A DNA stretch of 64,000 nt from Terribium retamae. GTDB lineage: Bacteria > Pseudomonadota > Alphaproteobacteria > Rhizobiales > Rhizobiaceae. The stretch spans positions 118,292 through 182,291 of the forward strand of contig NZ_JAKREW010000009.1 in assembly GCF_022347545.1 (NCBI RefSeq), read 5' to 3'. The notes below the pieces were generated by a model. The model was given only the letters and a program-made list of their open reading frames with translations, was not told where the DNA came from and did not search any database. The position numbers and the translations under genes are program-made. Below, in pieces: positions 52,948 through 61,412 of the stretch; the first letter of the stretch is position 1, and every line of letters begins with the position of its first letter.

Positions 52948-55026
52948 ATGAACTCGCCTGCCAACATCACCGATCCCCTCGTCCTGTTCATGCCATCCGG
53001 CAAGCGCGGGCGCTTCCCGGTCGGCACGCCGGTGCTCGATGCGGCACGCCAGCTTGGCGTCTATGTGGAATCGGTGTGTGGCGGGCGCGCCACCTGCGGG
53101 CGCTGCCAGATCGAAGTGCAGGAAGGCAATTTCGCCAAGCACAAGATCGTTTCGTCGCTTGATCACATCTCGCCGAAAGGTCCCAAGGAAGAGCGCTACG
53201 AACGCGTCCGCGGCCTGCCTGAAGCCCGCCGCCTGTCTTGCTCGGCCACCATCCAGGGCGACCTCGTCATCGATGTACCTCAGGATACGGTGATCAACGC
53301 CCAGGTGGTGCGCAAAGCTGCGACCGACCGCGTCATCGAGCGCAATTCGGCCGTGCAGATGTGCTACGTCGAGGTCGAACAGCCCGACATGCACAAGCCG
53401 ACCGGGGATCTAGAGCGCCTCAAGGCCGTGCTGCAGAATGACTGGGGCTGGAAGGACCTGCGCGTCGCTCCGCATCTCATTCCCGAAGTCCAGAAGATCC
53501 TGCGCAAGGAGAATTGGGCGGTCACCGCGGCCATCCACAAGGACATGGAATTCTCCCGCGCGACAGTCATTGCGCTTTATCCAGGCCTCAAGAACGAGGC
53601 CTATGGCATCGCCTGCGACATCGGCTCCACGACGATCGCCATGCATCTGGTGTCGCTGCTATCGGGTCGTGTCGTCGCATCTTCCGGCACGTCGAACCCA
53701 CAGATCCGCTTCGGCGAGGATCTGATGAGCCGCGTCTCCTATGTGATGATGAACCCAGATGGCCGCGAGGCCATGACCAAGGCAGTCCGCGAAGCAGTAA
53801 ACACGTTGATCGGCAAGGTCTGCGAAGAAGGTGGTGTCGACCGCCACGACATCTTCGATTGCGTCTTCGTCGCCAATCCGATCATGCACCATCTATTCCT
53901 GGGCATTGATCCGACTGAGCTTGGCCAGGCACCTTTCGCACTCGCCGTTTCCGGCGCGGTGCAGGGATGGACCAACGATATCGGCATCGACGTCAACCGT
54001 GGCGCGCGTTTCTACACGCTGCCCTGTATCGCCGGCCATGTCGGGGCCGACGCCGCCGGTGCGACGCTGTCGGAAGGCCCGTATCGTCAGGACAGCATGA
54101 TGCTGCTGGTGGATGTCGGCACCAACGCCGAGATCGTGCTCGGCAACAAGAACCGCGTCGTTGCCGCTTCTTCCCCGACGGGGCCAGCCTTCGAAGGCGC
54201 AGAAATCTCCTCGGGCCAGCGCGCCGCGCCTGGCGCCATCGAGCGCGTTCGCATCGATCCCGAAACGCTGGAACCACGCTACCGAGTCATCGGCACCGAC
54301 AAATGGTCCGATGAGGAAGGTTTCGAGGAAGCATCCTGGACCACCGGCGTCACCGGCATCTGCGGCTCGGCCATCATCGAGGTCGTGGCGGAGATGTACC
54401 TGTCCGGCATCATCTCCGAAGATGGCGTCGTCGATGGCTCGTTGATGGCAAAAAGCCCGCGTATCATCCAGAATGGCCGCACTTTTTCCTATCTGCTGCG
54501 CGAAGGGCGCCAGGGTGAACCACGCATCACGGTCACCCAGAACGACATCCGCGCCATCCAGCTCGCCAAGGCCGCGCTCTATGCGGGTGTGAAGCTCCTG
54601 ATGGAGAAGCAAGGTGTCGAAACCGTCGACACCATCCGCTTCGCCGGCGCCTTCGGTTCTTTCATCGATCCGAAATACGCCATGGTGCTGGGCCTGATCC
54701 CGGATTGCGATCTTTCGGAAGTGAAAGCGGTCGGCAACGCCGCCGGTACAGGCGCATTGATGGCGTTGCTCAACCGCGATCATCGCCGCGAAATCGAAAA
54801 GCAGGTGGCTAGCATCGAGAAGATCGAAACCGCGCTGGAACCGCATTTCCAGCAACTTTTCATCGACGCCATGGCGCTGCCGAACAAGGTGGACCCCTTC
54901 CCCAAGCTTGCCGAACAGGTCAAACTGCCGCCACGCAAGGTGGCAAGCGACGACAGCGCGGCAGGGGATGCGGCGCCCCGCCGACGTTCCCGCGAGGAAC
55001 GCGCCGCCCGGCGCAATCGCGACTAG
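52948..55026 (+). CDS. RamA/RACo-like corrinoid reductive activator (ferredoxin + DUF4445/ASKHA)
   Basis: A 692-residue protein. The N-terminal [2Fe-2S] domain has C44-x5-C50-x2-C53 and C98. A linker follows, then a large ASKHA ATPase domain (about 215-610) with ACDIGSTTIAMHL and VDVGTNAEIVLG. Such activators use ATP to drive reduction of inactive cob(II)alamin to cob(I)alamin on corrinoid proteins. The C-terminal 29 residues are disordered and basic (PRRRSREERAARRNRD). ATG 52948 gives the family-typical start; the long upstream frame runs into the preceding gene. It probably repairs the corrinoid protein encoded at 45457. Confidence 0.92.
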   Translation: MNSPANITDPLVLFMPSGKRGRFPVGTPVLDAARQLGVYVESVCGGRATCGRCQIEVQEGNFAKHKIVSSLDHISPKGPKEERYERVRGLPEARRLSCSATIQGDLVIDVPQDTVINAQVVRKAATDRVIERNSAVQMCYVEVEQPDMHKPTGDLERLKAVLQNDWGWKDLRVAPHLIPEVQKILRKENWAVTAAIHKDMEFSRATVIALYPGLKNEAYGIACDIGSTTIAMHLVSLLSGRVVASSGTSNPQIRFGEDLMSRVSYVMMNPDGREAMTKAVREAVNTLIGKVCEEGGVDRHDIFDCVFVANPIMHHLFLGIDPTELGQAPFALAVSGAVQGWTNDIGIDVNRGARFYTLPCIAGHVGADAAGATLSEGPYRQDSMMLLVDVGTNAEIVLGNKNRVVAASSPTGPAFEGAEISSGQRAAPGAIERVRIDPETLEPRYRVIGTDKWSDEEGFEEASWTTGVTGICGSAIIEVVAEMYLSGIISEDGVVDGSLMAKSPRIIQNGRTFSYLLREGRQGEPRITVTQNDIRAIQLAKAALYAGVKLLMEKQGVETVDTIRFAGAFGSFIDPKYAMVLGLIPDCDLSEVKAVGNAAGTGALMALLNRDHRREIEKQVASIEKIETALEPHFQQLFIDAMALPNKVDPFPKLAEQVKLPPRKVASDDSAAGDAAPRRRSREERAARRNRD

Positions 55027-55064
55027 GTTGCTCACCAGGCCGGCAACCGCAATGGAGGTGCCGG

Positions 55065-55442
55065 ATGGGCCGACTTCGTGAAATCGTCTTCGAAAGCGAG
55101 GATCCGGCAGCGCTTGCCCGCTTTTGGGCGCAGTTGCTGGACGGATACGATGTTCGGCCCTACGACGATGCGGAGATCGCACGCCTGGCTTCTCTTGGCT
55201 TCACGCCGGAAACCGACCCAACGGTATTGGTCGATGGTCCGGGGCCCAGCCTCTGCTTCCAGCGCGTCGAGGGACGTCGTTATGACAACAACCGCATCCA
55301 TCTCGACATAATGGTGACGGACCGCCAGGCAGCGGCGAGAGAACAACTCGAACTTGGTGCTGCAGTGCATCGGGAAACGAATGGTTACACCGTCATGCGC
55401 GACCCGGAGGGCAACCAGTATTGTCTGGTGGATGCCGGCTAA
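55065..55442 (+). CDS. VOC superfamily protein (glyoxalase-like)
   Basis: A 125-residue protein with the Glyoxalase_6-type pattern: EIVFESEDPAALARFWAQLLDGY at the start (in pieces EIVFESEDP, ARFWAQLL), the internal repeat HLDIMVTDRQAA, and the C-terminal RDPEGNQYCLVD. It follows the RamA-like gene by 38 bases on the same strand. The substrate is unknown. Confidence 0.82.
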   Translation: MGRLREIVFESEDPAALARFWAQLLDGYDVRPYDDAEIARLASLGFTPETDPTVLVDGPGPSLCFQRVEGRRYDNNRIHLDIMVTDRQAAAREQLELGAAVHRETNGYTVMRDPEGNQYCLVDAG

Positions 55443-55477
55443 GATGTCGTCGGAATCGTGGCTGCAAGGAGCGCATA

Positions 55478-56197
55478 ATGACGGTTGAAGCCCTCATCTT
55501 CGATGTTTTCGGCACCTGCGTCGACTGGCGTACCGGCGTTGCCCGCGAGGTGGCGACGGCGGCAGCCGCGAAAGGACTGCAGATCGACAGCATCGCCTTC
55601 GCGGATGCCTGGCGCGACCTCTACCAGCCGCGGATGGAGGAAATACGGTCGGGCCGTCGGTCCTATGTCGACCTGGACGTCCTCCATCGCGAAAACCTTG
55701 ATGCAACGCTCGATAGCTTCGGCATAACCGGGCATTTCAGCGAAGAAGATCGCATAGCGCTCAACCACGCCTGGGAAAAACTGCCACCTTGGCCGGATGT
55801 CGTTCCGGGATTGATACGATTGAAGGCCAACCGGATCATCGCACCATGCTCCAACGGCTCGATAGCGCTGATGACACGGCTGGCCAGATATGGCGCCCTG
55901 CCCTGGGACTGTATCCTGGGCGCAGGGATTGCTCGCGCCTACAAGCCCGACGCACGCGCCTATCTTGCAACTTGCGAGGCACTGAGGCTCGAACCCGCGC
56001 ATGTCATGATGGTTGCCGCGCACAATGACGATCTGAGCGCAGCAAGGGATTGCGGATTGAAAACGGCCTTCGTCGCACGCCCATTGGAAAACGGCACTGG
56101 CCAGATATCCGACCTCAAGGCAAGCAGCCATTGGGATATCGTCGCTGCTGATTTCCTCGCACTTTCAGCGCATCTGGATTTCCGACCGCACGGCTAG
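55478..56197 (+). CDS. HAD hydrolase, haloacid dehalogenase type II
   Basis: A 239-residue HAD-superfamily protein similar to L-2-haloacid dehalogenases. The nucleophile motif is FDVFGTCVDWRTG (D in the first position), motif II is PCSNGSIAL, the lysine motif is RAYKPDARAY, and motif IV is VAAHNDDLSAA. AAGGAG precedes ATG 55478. It could dehalogenate or dephosphorylate small carboxylates. Confidence 0.88.
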   Translation: MTVEALIFDVFGTCVDWRTGVAREVATAAAAKGLQIDSIAFADAWRDLYQPRMEEIRSGRRSYVDLDVLHRENLDATLDSFGITGHFSEEDRIALNHAWEKLPPWPDVVPGLIRLKANRIIAPCSNGSIALMTRLARYGALPWDCILGAGIARAYKPDARAYLATCEALRLEPAHVMMVAAHNDDLSAARDCGLKTAFVARPLENGTGQISDLKASSHWDIVAADFLALSAHLDFRPHG

Positions 56198-56469
56198 CGC
56201 GCCTTCGCGGCTTGGTGTTGCCGTCACGACACAGGCGATGTCAAAGCTCCTGTCACGCGGGCTTGCTTTTGTTCCTTATGCCTTTTTCTCGCCCCCTTCA
56301 GTCACGAGGACATCGGCAACCGATCGCGTCGTCTGACTTTTCTTGTTCGAGCCGCTGAAAATTCCAACCACCTCCGCGCATTCACCAAAGCGTGATTTCG
56401 GGTGATTGGAAGCGTTTAGACTTTTCTGCGACGACCGGTCCAAAAGTCATAAACAAGCTCAGGTCTGCC

Positions 56470-57150
56470 ATGTCCGTTTCGATTACCCGCCGTATGTTTG
56501 TCCTTGCAGTACCGTTCGTAGCGGCCGGCTGCACCACGACGCAGAAGGTCGCCTCGATCAAGCCGGGCAAGCGGGAAGTTCCGCAATACTACCGCGATAT
56601 GTACGCGGCGGTGGCCGATGACGCTTTCCCCATTCCTGCACCCGATCTCAGCAAGATCGATCCGAAATATTATCGTCAGGAAGTTGCCTACCAAGGGCCT
56701 GAACCTTCAGGCACGATCGTCATCGATACGCCGAACCGATTCCTCTATCTGGTCCTCGGCGAAGGTCGCGCGCTGCGCTATGGCGTCGGTGTTGGTAAGG
56801 CCGGCCTCGCCTTCGAAGGCAGCGGTGTGATCCAATACAAGCGCGAATGGCCACGCTGGACCCCCACACAAGACATGATTGCGCGCGAACCCGAGCGTTA
56901 TGGCCCACTTGCCGGCGGCATGGAGCCGGGACCAACCAATCCGCTGGGCGCCCGCGCGCTTTATCTGTTCAAGAACGGTGTCGACACGCTGTACCGCATC
57001 CATGGCACCAACGAAGATTGGTCTATCGGCCGTTCGATCTCGTCAGGCTGTATCCGCCTGCTCAACCAGGACATCATCGACCTGCACCGCCGCGTCCAGA
57101 ACGGCACGCGCGTGGTCGTTCTGCAGCAGGACAACGTGCCCGCCGCCTAA
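56470..57150 (+). CDS. L,D-transpeptidase lipoprotein (ErfK/YbiS type)
   Basis: A 226-residue protein with a Tat-like leader (ITRRMFVLAV) ending in a lipobox with C21 (VAAGC), then a YkuD domain. The active site has H178 (IHGTNEDW) and C194 (SSGCIRL). It should act on peptidoglycan from a lipid anchor. The ATG at 56470 is chosen for the leader; the longer frame begins upstream without a ribosome-binding site. About 270 bp before it hold no gene that I can see. Confidence 0.88.
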   Translation: MSVSITRRMFVLAVPFVAAGCTTTQKVASIKPGKREVPQYYRDMYAAVADDAFPIPAPDLSKIDPKYYRQEVAYQGPEPSGTIVIDTPNRFLYLVLGEGRALRYGVGVGKAGLAFEGSGVIQYKREWPRWTPTQDMIAREPERYGPLAGGMEPGPTNPLGARALYLFKNGVDTLYRIHGTNEDWSIGRSISSGCIRLLNQDIIDLHRRVQNGTRVVVLQQDNVPAA

Positions 57151-57308
57151 GGGCCGAGCGACAAATCCAGCAGGCCGGCGGTCACAACACCGCTGGCCCA
57201 GTCGAAGATGCGACACCGGCCTTGACTTTTGCCGCCTCAGATCAAAATTTTGGTCATTGGGGCATTCAGGAGCCGGCCAGCCGGCTGAGCAATTGTTCGT
57301 CGCGTTCC

Positions 57309-58232
57309 ATGGCCAGCATCCACAGCCATCTTGTTTCTTTTGTTCTGAAACATACCCGCAAGAAGGCGTTCTCCAGCCCGGAGAACATGCATCGCTGGAT
57401 CAGGCACGCCCGCAAGAAGCAATGCCATCGCCCGCCTGCCGCCATTGCCCAGCGTTTTGATATTACAACGCACACCGTCGCCGGCTTCCCCGTCTATGAT
57501 ATCGCCCCGAAAAACGGCAACGCCCGGCGGATTCTCTATCTCCACGGTGGCGCTTATGTCTTTGAAATCACCACCTATCACTGGGCGCTGATCGCAGAGA
57601 TGGCCGAGCGACTGGGCTTTGGCATGACCGTCCCGATCTATCCAATCGCGCCCGAACACGACTTCCACGATATGTTCGGCATGGTGGGCTCGGTCTATCG
57701 GGAAATGCTCGAGGAGACCGAACCGCAAGACATCATCTTCATGGGCGATTCCGCCGGCGGTAACATGGCCGTGGTGCTGACCATGATGATGGCCGAGCAA
57801 GGCTTGCCTGCACCCGGTCGCCATGTGTTGATCTCGCCCGGTCTCGACATGTCTCTGACCAACCCCGAAGTGTTCGACGCCGAGCAACGCGACCCTTGGC
57901 TCGGCATCCCTGGCGGGCTCGAGGCGGTGCGGCTTTATGGTGCCGGCATGGATCGCAGCGACTGGCATATCAGCCCTGTCTATGGCGACCTCACCGTGCT
58001 GCCGCCAACCCTGCTGCTAACCGGTTCGCGCGACCTTCTGACCCCCGACAATCTAATCTTCGTGGAAAAGGCACGTGCAGCGGGCGTCGAGGTCGAGCTT
58101 GTCCACGAGGAAGGCATGTTCCATGTCTGGCCGCTCATCAACATGCCCGAAGCACGCAGAGCGCGCGATCACATCGTGACGTTCCTGAGCAGGCGGGAAC
58201 ATCGCGTTGAGATGCCGCTGGCCGCAGAGTAG
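57309..58232 (+). CDS. Alpha/beta hydrolase of the hormone-sensitive lipase family
   Basis: A 307-residue esterase-like protein. The oxyanion-hole motif is LHGGAYVF and the nucleophile elbow GDSAGGN, both diagnostic of the HSL family; the aspartate lies in TGSRDLLTPDN and the histidine in EGMFHVWPL. ATG 57309 opens the family-typical region, although no clear ribosome-binding site is visible; a longer N-terminus is unlikely because the upstream frame overlaps the transpeptidase gene. Confidence 0.87.
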   Translation: MASIHSHLVSFVLKHTRKKAFSSPENMHRWIRHARKKQCHRPPAAIAQRFDITTHTVAGFPVYDIAPKNGNARRILYLHGGAYVFEITTYHWALIAEMAERLGFGMTVPIYPIAPEHDFHDMFGMVGSVYREMLEETEPQDIIFMGDSAGGNMAVVLTMMMAEQGLPAPGRHVLISPGLDMSLTNPEVFDAEQRDPWLGIPGGLEAVRLYGAGMDRSDWHISPVYGDLTVLPPTLLLTGSRDLLTPDNLIFVEKARAAGVEVELVHEEGMFHVWPLINMPEARRARDHIVTFLSRREHRVEMPLAAE

Positions 58233-58243
58233 TGAAGCGGATC

Positions 58244-59143
58244 TCAGAACCGTCCCGTTTCCCTGAATACATCGAAGGTCGCGCGGATGTGGTCCGCAAC
58301 CGCCTTGACCGGCGCACTCGCATCGGGCGTGACGATCATCGCCAGATTATAGTTGCCGATATGCGGCATGCCATCTTTCGGGCCGAGCTCGACCATGTCA
58401 TTGCCGAGGAAGGACTTCGGCAGCGGCGCCACCGCGAGGTCGGCTTGAATAGCCGCACGCTGGCCGGCGGTATGGGCACTCATATAAGCCACACGATAGT
58501 TGCGGCCCTCACGGCCCAGTGCCTCCAGGGCACCAGCGCGCCACACGCAGCCCTCCTCCCAGATCGATACCGGCAGCGGTTCGCGCAGATGCGCGCATCC
58601 GCCCTTGGCACCAGCCCAGACGATCGGCTCGGTTAAAAGCACTTCGGCCCCGATGGCGCTGGTCTTGTAGGAATTGGTGAGGAGCGTGAGATCGAGTGCG
58701 CGGTCGTCCATGCGCCTGCGCAGATTGATCGACTGGTCGATGGTGACGTCGACCGCGATCGAAGGGTGCGATTTCGCGAAACGTTTCAGCACGTGCGGCA
58801 GGATGCGCTCGCCGTAATCGTCCGGCGAACCCAGTCGCACGACTCCGACAATGTCCGGCACGATGAATTTGGAAACCGCCTCGCGATTGATGGCGAGCAG
58901 CCTGCGCGCATAACCCAGTAACATCTCGCCATCGGTCGTCAGCGCAACCGAGCGCGCATCACGCGCAAAGACGGAGCGGCCGAGCACGTCTTCCAGCTTC
59001 TTGATCTGCATGGACACCGCCGACGGCGTACGGAAGACAGCGGTTGCTGCCGTGGTGAAGCTGCCGGTCTCGGCAATCGCCACGAAGGTGCGCAGGACAT
59101 CCAGATCGAGCAGAGGAAGCGGATGATTGAGCGGGGCGTTCAT
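58244..59143 (-). CDS. LysR-family regulator (LrhA/VtlR/LsrB-like)
   Basis: A 299-residue LysR protein. The N-terminal helix-turn-helix (about 12-70) has FVAIAETGSFTTAATAVFRT and a substrate domain follows, with VRLGSPDDYGERILPHVL. It resembles the LrhA-type group that includes Brucella VtlR and Sinorhizobium LsrB. VtlR is known to control small DUF1127 genes, and a DUF1127 gene is divergent here. Start ATG 59143 gives the normal family length. Confidence 0.87.
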   Translation of the reverse strand: MNAPLNHPLPLLDLDVLRTFVAIAETGSFTTAATAVFRTPSAVSMQIKKLEDVLGRSVFARDARSVALTTDGEMLLGYARRLLAINREAVSKFIVPDIVGVVRLGSPDDYGERILPHVLKRFAKSHPSIAVDVTIDQSINLRRRMDDRALDLTLLTNSYKTSAIGAEVLLTEPIVWAGAKGGCAHLREPLPVSIWEEGCVWRAGALEALGREGRNYRVAYMSAHTAGQRAAIQADLAVAPLPKSFLGNDMVELGPKDGMPHIGNYNLAMIVTPDASAPVKAVADHIRATFDVFRETGRF

Positions 59144-59328
59144 GGCAGCACCTTCAAATTTTCTGATGCAAAGCATCATCCCATTTCGTTTGATTGAATA
59201 TCACGAAAAGTTCATAGTCAACAACATCAAGAAGGCCCGGAAATCTCTGCTGACAATCCACGAAACCAGCAGCTGTATCGGCGGCTTTTAGCAGCAGCAT
59301 TCAAACCAACCGTGGAAGGAGAAAGTCC

Positions 59329-59511
59329 ATGTACATTCTGTCGACCTTCGGTCGGATCGCGACCGAACTCGGTGCCGCCCGCAGCCGCTACCTGACCGAA
59401 CGGGCCATCAGCTCTCTCCCGGCTGAGGTGCAGAAGGATATCGGCTGGCCGGACATGACTTCGAGAGTGGTCTACACGCCAGGCATCGGAAGCTGGGCCG
59501 GGTCCAAATGA
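59329..59511 (+). CDS. DUF1127 small protein
   Basis: A 60-residue basic protein: the C-terminal part RYLTERAISSLPAEVQKDIGWPD is the DUF1127 arginine/DIGW signature (in pieces RYLTERAISSLP, QKDIGWPD). AAGGAGAAAG gives a strong ribosome-binding site. Such proteins bind RNA or fine-tune C1, phosphate and stress traits in rhizobia and Brucella. It is divergent from the LysR regulator and followed by a strong terminator, so it is a single-gene, probably highly expressed unit. Confidence 0.88.
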   Translation: MYILSTFGRIATELGAARSRYLTERAISSLPAEVQKDIGWPDMTSRVVYTPGIGSWAGSK

Positions 59512-59529
59512 CCGATTGCCATTCCTCTT

Positions 59530-59566
59530 AAAGCCCGCCGCGATCTTTCCGGCGGGCTTTATTATT
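59530..59566 (+). terminator. Rho-independent terminator after the DUF1127 gene
   Basis: GCCCGCCG (59533-59540) pairs with CGGCGGGC (59550-59557), flanked by AAA upstream and TTTATTATT downstream. A clear intrinsic terminator 19 bases past the stop codon. Confidence 0.88.
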
Positions 59567-59838
59567 CTGAGCCTACGATTAACCGGCCATGCAATGGCTG
59601 CATGACGCATATGAATAAGCTGCATAGCACCCCAACAATCACCCAAGCCATTGTAAAATATACAGAATATCGATCTTTGACTGGAATTTCGTCAGAATCG
59701 ATGTCGCTTTTCCCTACGAAACGCTTCGCTTTTGCGATTTAGTTTTCGCTCGGACAGGCTTATATGCACCGCAGCAAACGAGCTGCCCCACTCCATCACG
59801 CGAAGGCGACCCGTCTGAGCCACTGATTGGAGAAAATT
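59567..59838. other. Intergenic region, AT-rich, probable promoter and leader of the next small gene
   Basis: About 270 bp between the DUF1127 terminator and the 44-residue gene. The stretch is more AT-rich than its surroundings (for example TGTAAAATATACAGAATATCG in part, near 59650), as expected of promoter DNA. I see no reading frame or repeat that I can name. Confidence 0.35.
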
Positions 59839-59973
59839 ATGAAGCTCTTTACCCGCCTGTTCGCCCGTCGCGAAATCAACCTGACCACCGCCTTGGAGCG
59901 CCAGCGCCTGTCCAAGACCATGCCTGGCCAGACCGGCGCGGTTGCCGCCGCTCGCCTCGGCTTTATCGCCTGA
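59839..59973 (+). CDS. Small 44-residue protein of unknown function
   Basis: A short reading frame with a good ribosome-binding site (GGAGAAAATT before ATG): MKLFTRLFARREINL, then ALERQRLSKTMPGQTG, ending AARLGFIA. The N-terminus is an amphipathic basic helix. It is followed 40 bases later by a strong terminator, like the neighbouring DUF1127 gene, which argues for a real, separately expressed small gene. I recognise no family. Confidence 0.6.
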   Translation: MKLFTRLFARREINLTTALERQRLSKTMPGQTGAVAAARLGFIA

Positions 59974-60012
59974 GTTGATTTTGCGGCAGGCGTCTGCCGC
60001 CTATCAGATTTC

Positions 60013-60045
60013 AACGCCGTTTCGGTAAACCGAAGCGGCGTTTTC
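60013..60045 (+). terminator. Rho-independent terminator
   Basis: A 13-bp stem (AACGCCGTTTCGG at 60013, complement ending CGGCGTT at 60042, one wobble) with a TAAA loop is followed by TTTC. It ends the transcript of the 44-residue gene. Confidence 0.85.
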
Positions 60046-60094
60046 ATTTGGGCTTCATTCATCCGCTGCCGCCGGCCGTCAATTGGCCAGAGCG

Positions 60095-61102
60095 TTATTC
60101 CGAAGCGCTGTAAGGATCCGCCAGTGCGGCTTCCGGCCTGCTTATCGGAACCTTGGTGAGCGACGTCTTCTTCGACAAGGCCTTGTCGCCGCTGGCTGCG
60201 AGCAGCTTGCGGAAGGTCGGATGCATGCCACCGTCTGCGTAAGCGTGGACCGTCGTGCCGGTCATGGTGGACGCCATCGTCTCAGCCGTGGAAAGATCGC
60301 GTTCGGTCCGTGTCGCTACCAGTGGATCGGTGCCGGATATGGCTGGCGGGCATGCCGCAAGCGGATCCAGCGGATCGCCACCGGCAAATTCCGTGTCGAA
60401 GACATAGCGCTTGTCGCAATAGGCGACCTTGGGCTGGCGTCGCGTCACCTCGAAGCTGTCATAGCCCTTTTTCAGGTCCGTCCAGAAGCCGTAGTTCGGA
60501 TTGTTGCGGTTGCGCGCCATCTTCTGCGCGGTCATCCGAAACGGAAAGGCCTGCACCTGGAAAGAGGTCTGACCGCCCTTCAGGGCTTCGCGCGCAACCG
60601 CATAGATCTCGGCGACCCCTTCATCGGTCATTGCGTAGCAGCCCGAGGACGAGCAGGCGCCGTGCACCATCAAGGCTTCACCGGAATAGCCGAGCGCTGC
60701 TTCCAGCTTGTTGGGGTAGCCCAGATTGAAAGAGAGATAGTACTGCGAATTCGGATTCAGCCTGTCCGCGCTGACATGGTAAAATCCTTCCGGCGCCTGC
60801 CGGTCACCGGCCTTTTTCTTGGGTCCGAGTTGGCCCGACCAGCGGCACATCGGGTAGGTCTTCAGCAGAGCATATTTTCCGTTGGCGTTCCGCTTCCAGA
60901 TCTCGAGTTCACTCTCTTCCTTGAAGATACGCACCAGGATGGGCGACGAGGGCGTCATCCCTTTGCGCTTCATCTCTGCGACGAGCTTGGCTGGGATTGG
61001 CTGTATGCCCTTGGTGTCGACGTCGAGCGCGGACGAAACGCATCCGGCCACGAGAGCAGCCAGGACTATTGCGGAACTGAGTTTGGCGAGTTTTGTGAAC
61101 AC
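60095..61102 (-). CDS. L,D-transpeptidase lipoprotein (YafK/DpaA-like)
   Basis: A 335-residue exported protein with a lipobox (LVAGC21) and a YkuD-type domain in which the active site reads H147-GACSSSG-C155. This spacing is that of the YafK (murein L,D-transpeptidase/DpaA) group, which can cut rather than form peptidoglycan links. The C-terminal third is polar and without a known domain. It is the third enzyme of this class in the window. Confidence 0.87.
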   Translation of the reverse strand: MFTKLAKLSSAIVLAALVAGCVSSALDVDTKGIQPIPAKLVAEMKRKGMTPSSPILVRIFKEESELEIWKRNANGKYALLKTYPMCRWSGQLGPKKKAGDRQAPEGFYHVSADRLNPNSQYYLSFNLGYPNKLEAALGYSGEALMVHGACSSSGCYAMTDEGVAEIYAVAREALKGGQTSFQVQAFPFRMTAQKMARNRNNPNYGFWTDLKKGYDSFEVTRRQPKVAYCDKRYVFDTEFAGGDPLDPLAACPPAISGTDPLVATRTERDLSTAETMASTMTGTTVHAYADGGMHPTFRKLLAASGDKALSKKTSLTKVPISRPEAALADPYSASE

Positions 61103-61288
61103 GGGCTTGTCAGGCGATAGCTGCGGATCAAGGACGCAGTATGTCGGTTACCACGGTTAACGCTTCGTTCCATTCACAAGAATGTCAAGTTTGAACGGAG
61201 TGCGCAATTGGACCAAAAGCGGGAAAGACGGGCATTTTTGCGGCATGGCCCGGCTGGCCCGCACGGCTCCAAAGCGCTTGCAGTAGCC

Positions 61289-61312
61289 AATTTGCGACCC
61301 ATGTCGCAAATT
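61289..61312. promoter_or_regulatory. Inverted repeat AATTTGCGAC-CCAT-GTCGCAAATT
   Basis: Two perfect 10-bp arms with a 4-base spacer lie about 100 bp upstream of the GlxA-type regulator gene. It could be an operator; the TTT that follows also allows a terminator. A TTGACA hexamer (61338-61343) and a second palindrome (61344-61356) follow, so the region is the likely promoter of the regulator. Confidence 0.45.
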
Positions 61313-61343
61313 TTGCCTTTAGAACCATTCTAGACGATTGACA

Positions 61344-61356
61344 GAAAATAATTTTC
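61344..61356. promoter_or_regulatory. Palindrome GAAAAT-A-ATTTTC next to a TTGACA hexamer
   Basis: A perfect 13-bp palindrome starts directly after TTGACA (61338-61343), in the spacer position of a sigma-70 promoter. No clear -10 box is at the ideal distance, so the promoter call is weak, but the arrangement fits an operator. Confidence 0.35.
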
Positions 61357-61412
61357 CTGATGACGCTGTACTGATCGCGACATTCTGTTCGCGTCATGGG
61401 AGGTAGGTTTTC

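Noticed and set aside
53893..55182. 429-residue open frame on the minus strand
   Set aside because: Antisense to the RamA-like gene; no domain seen.
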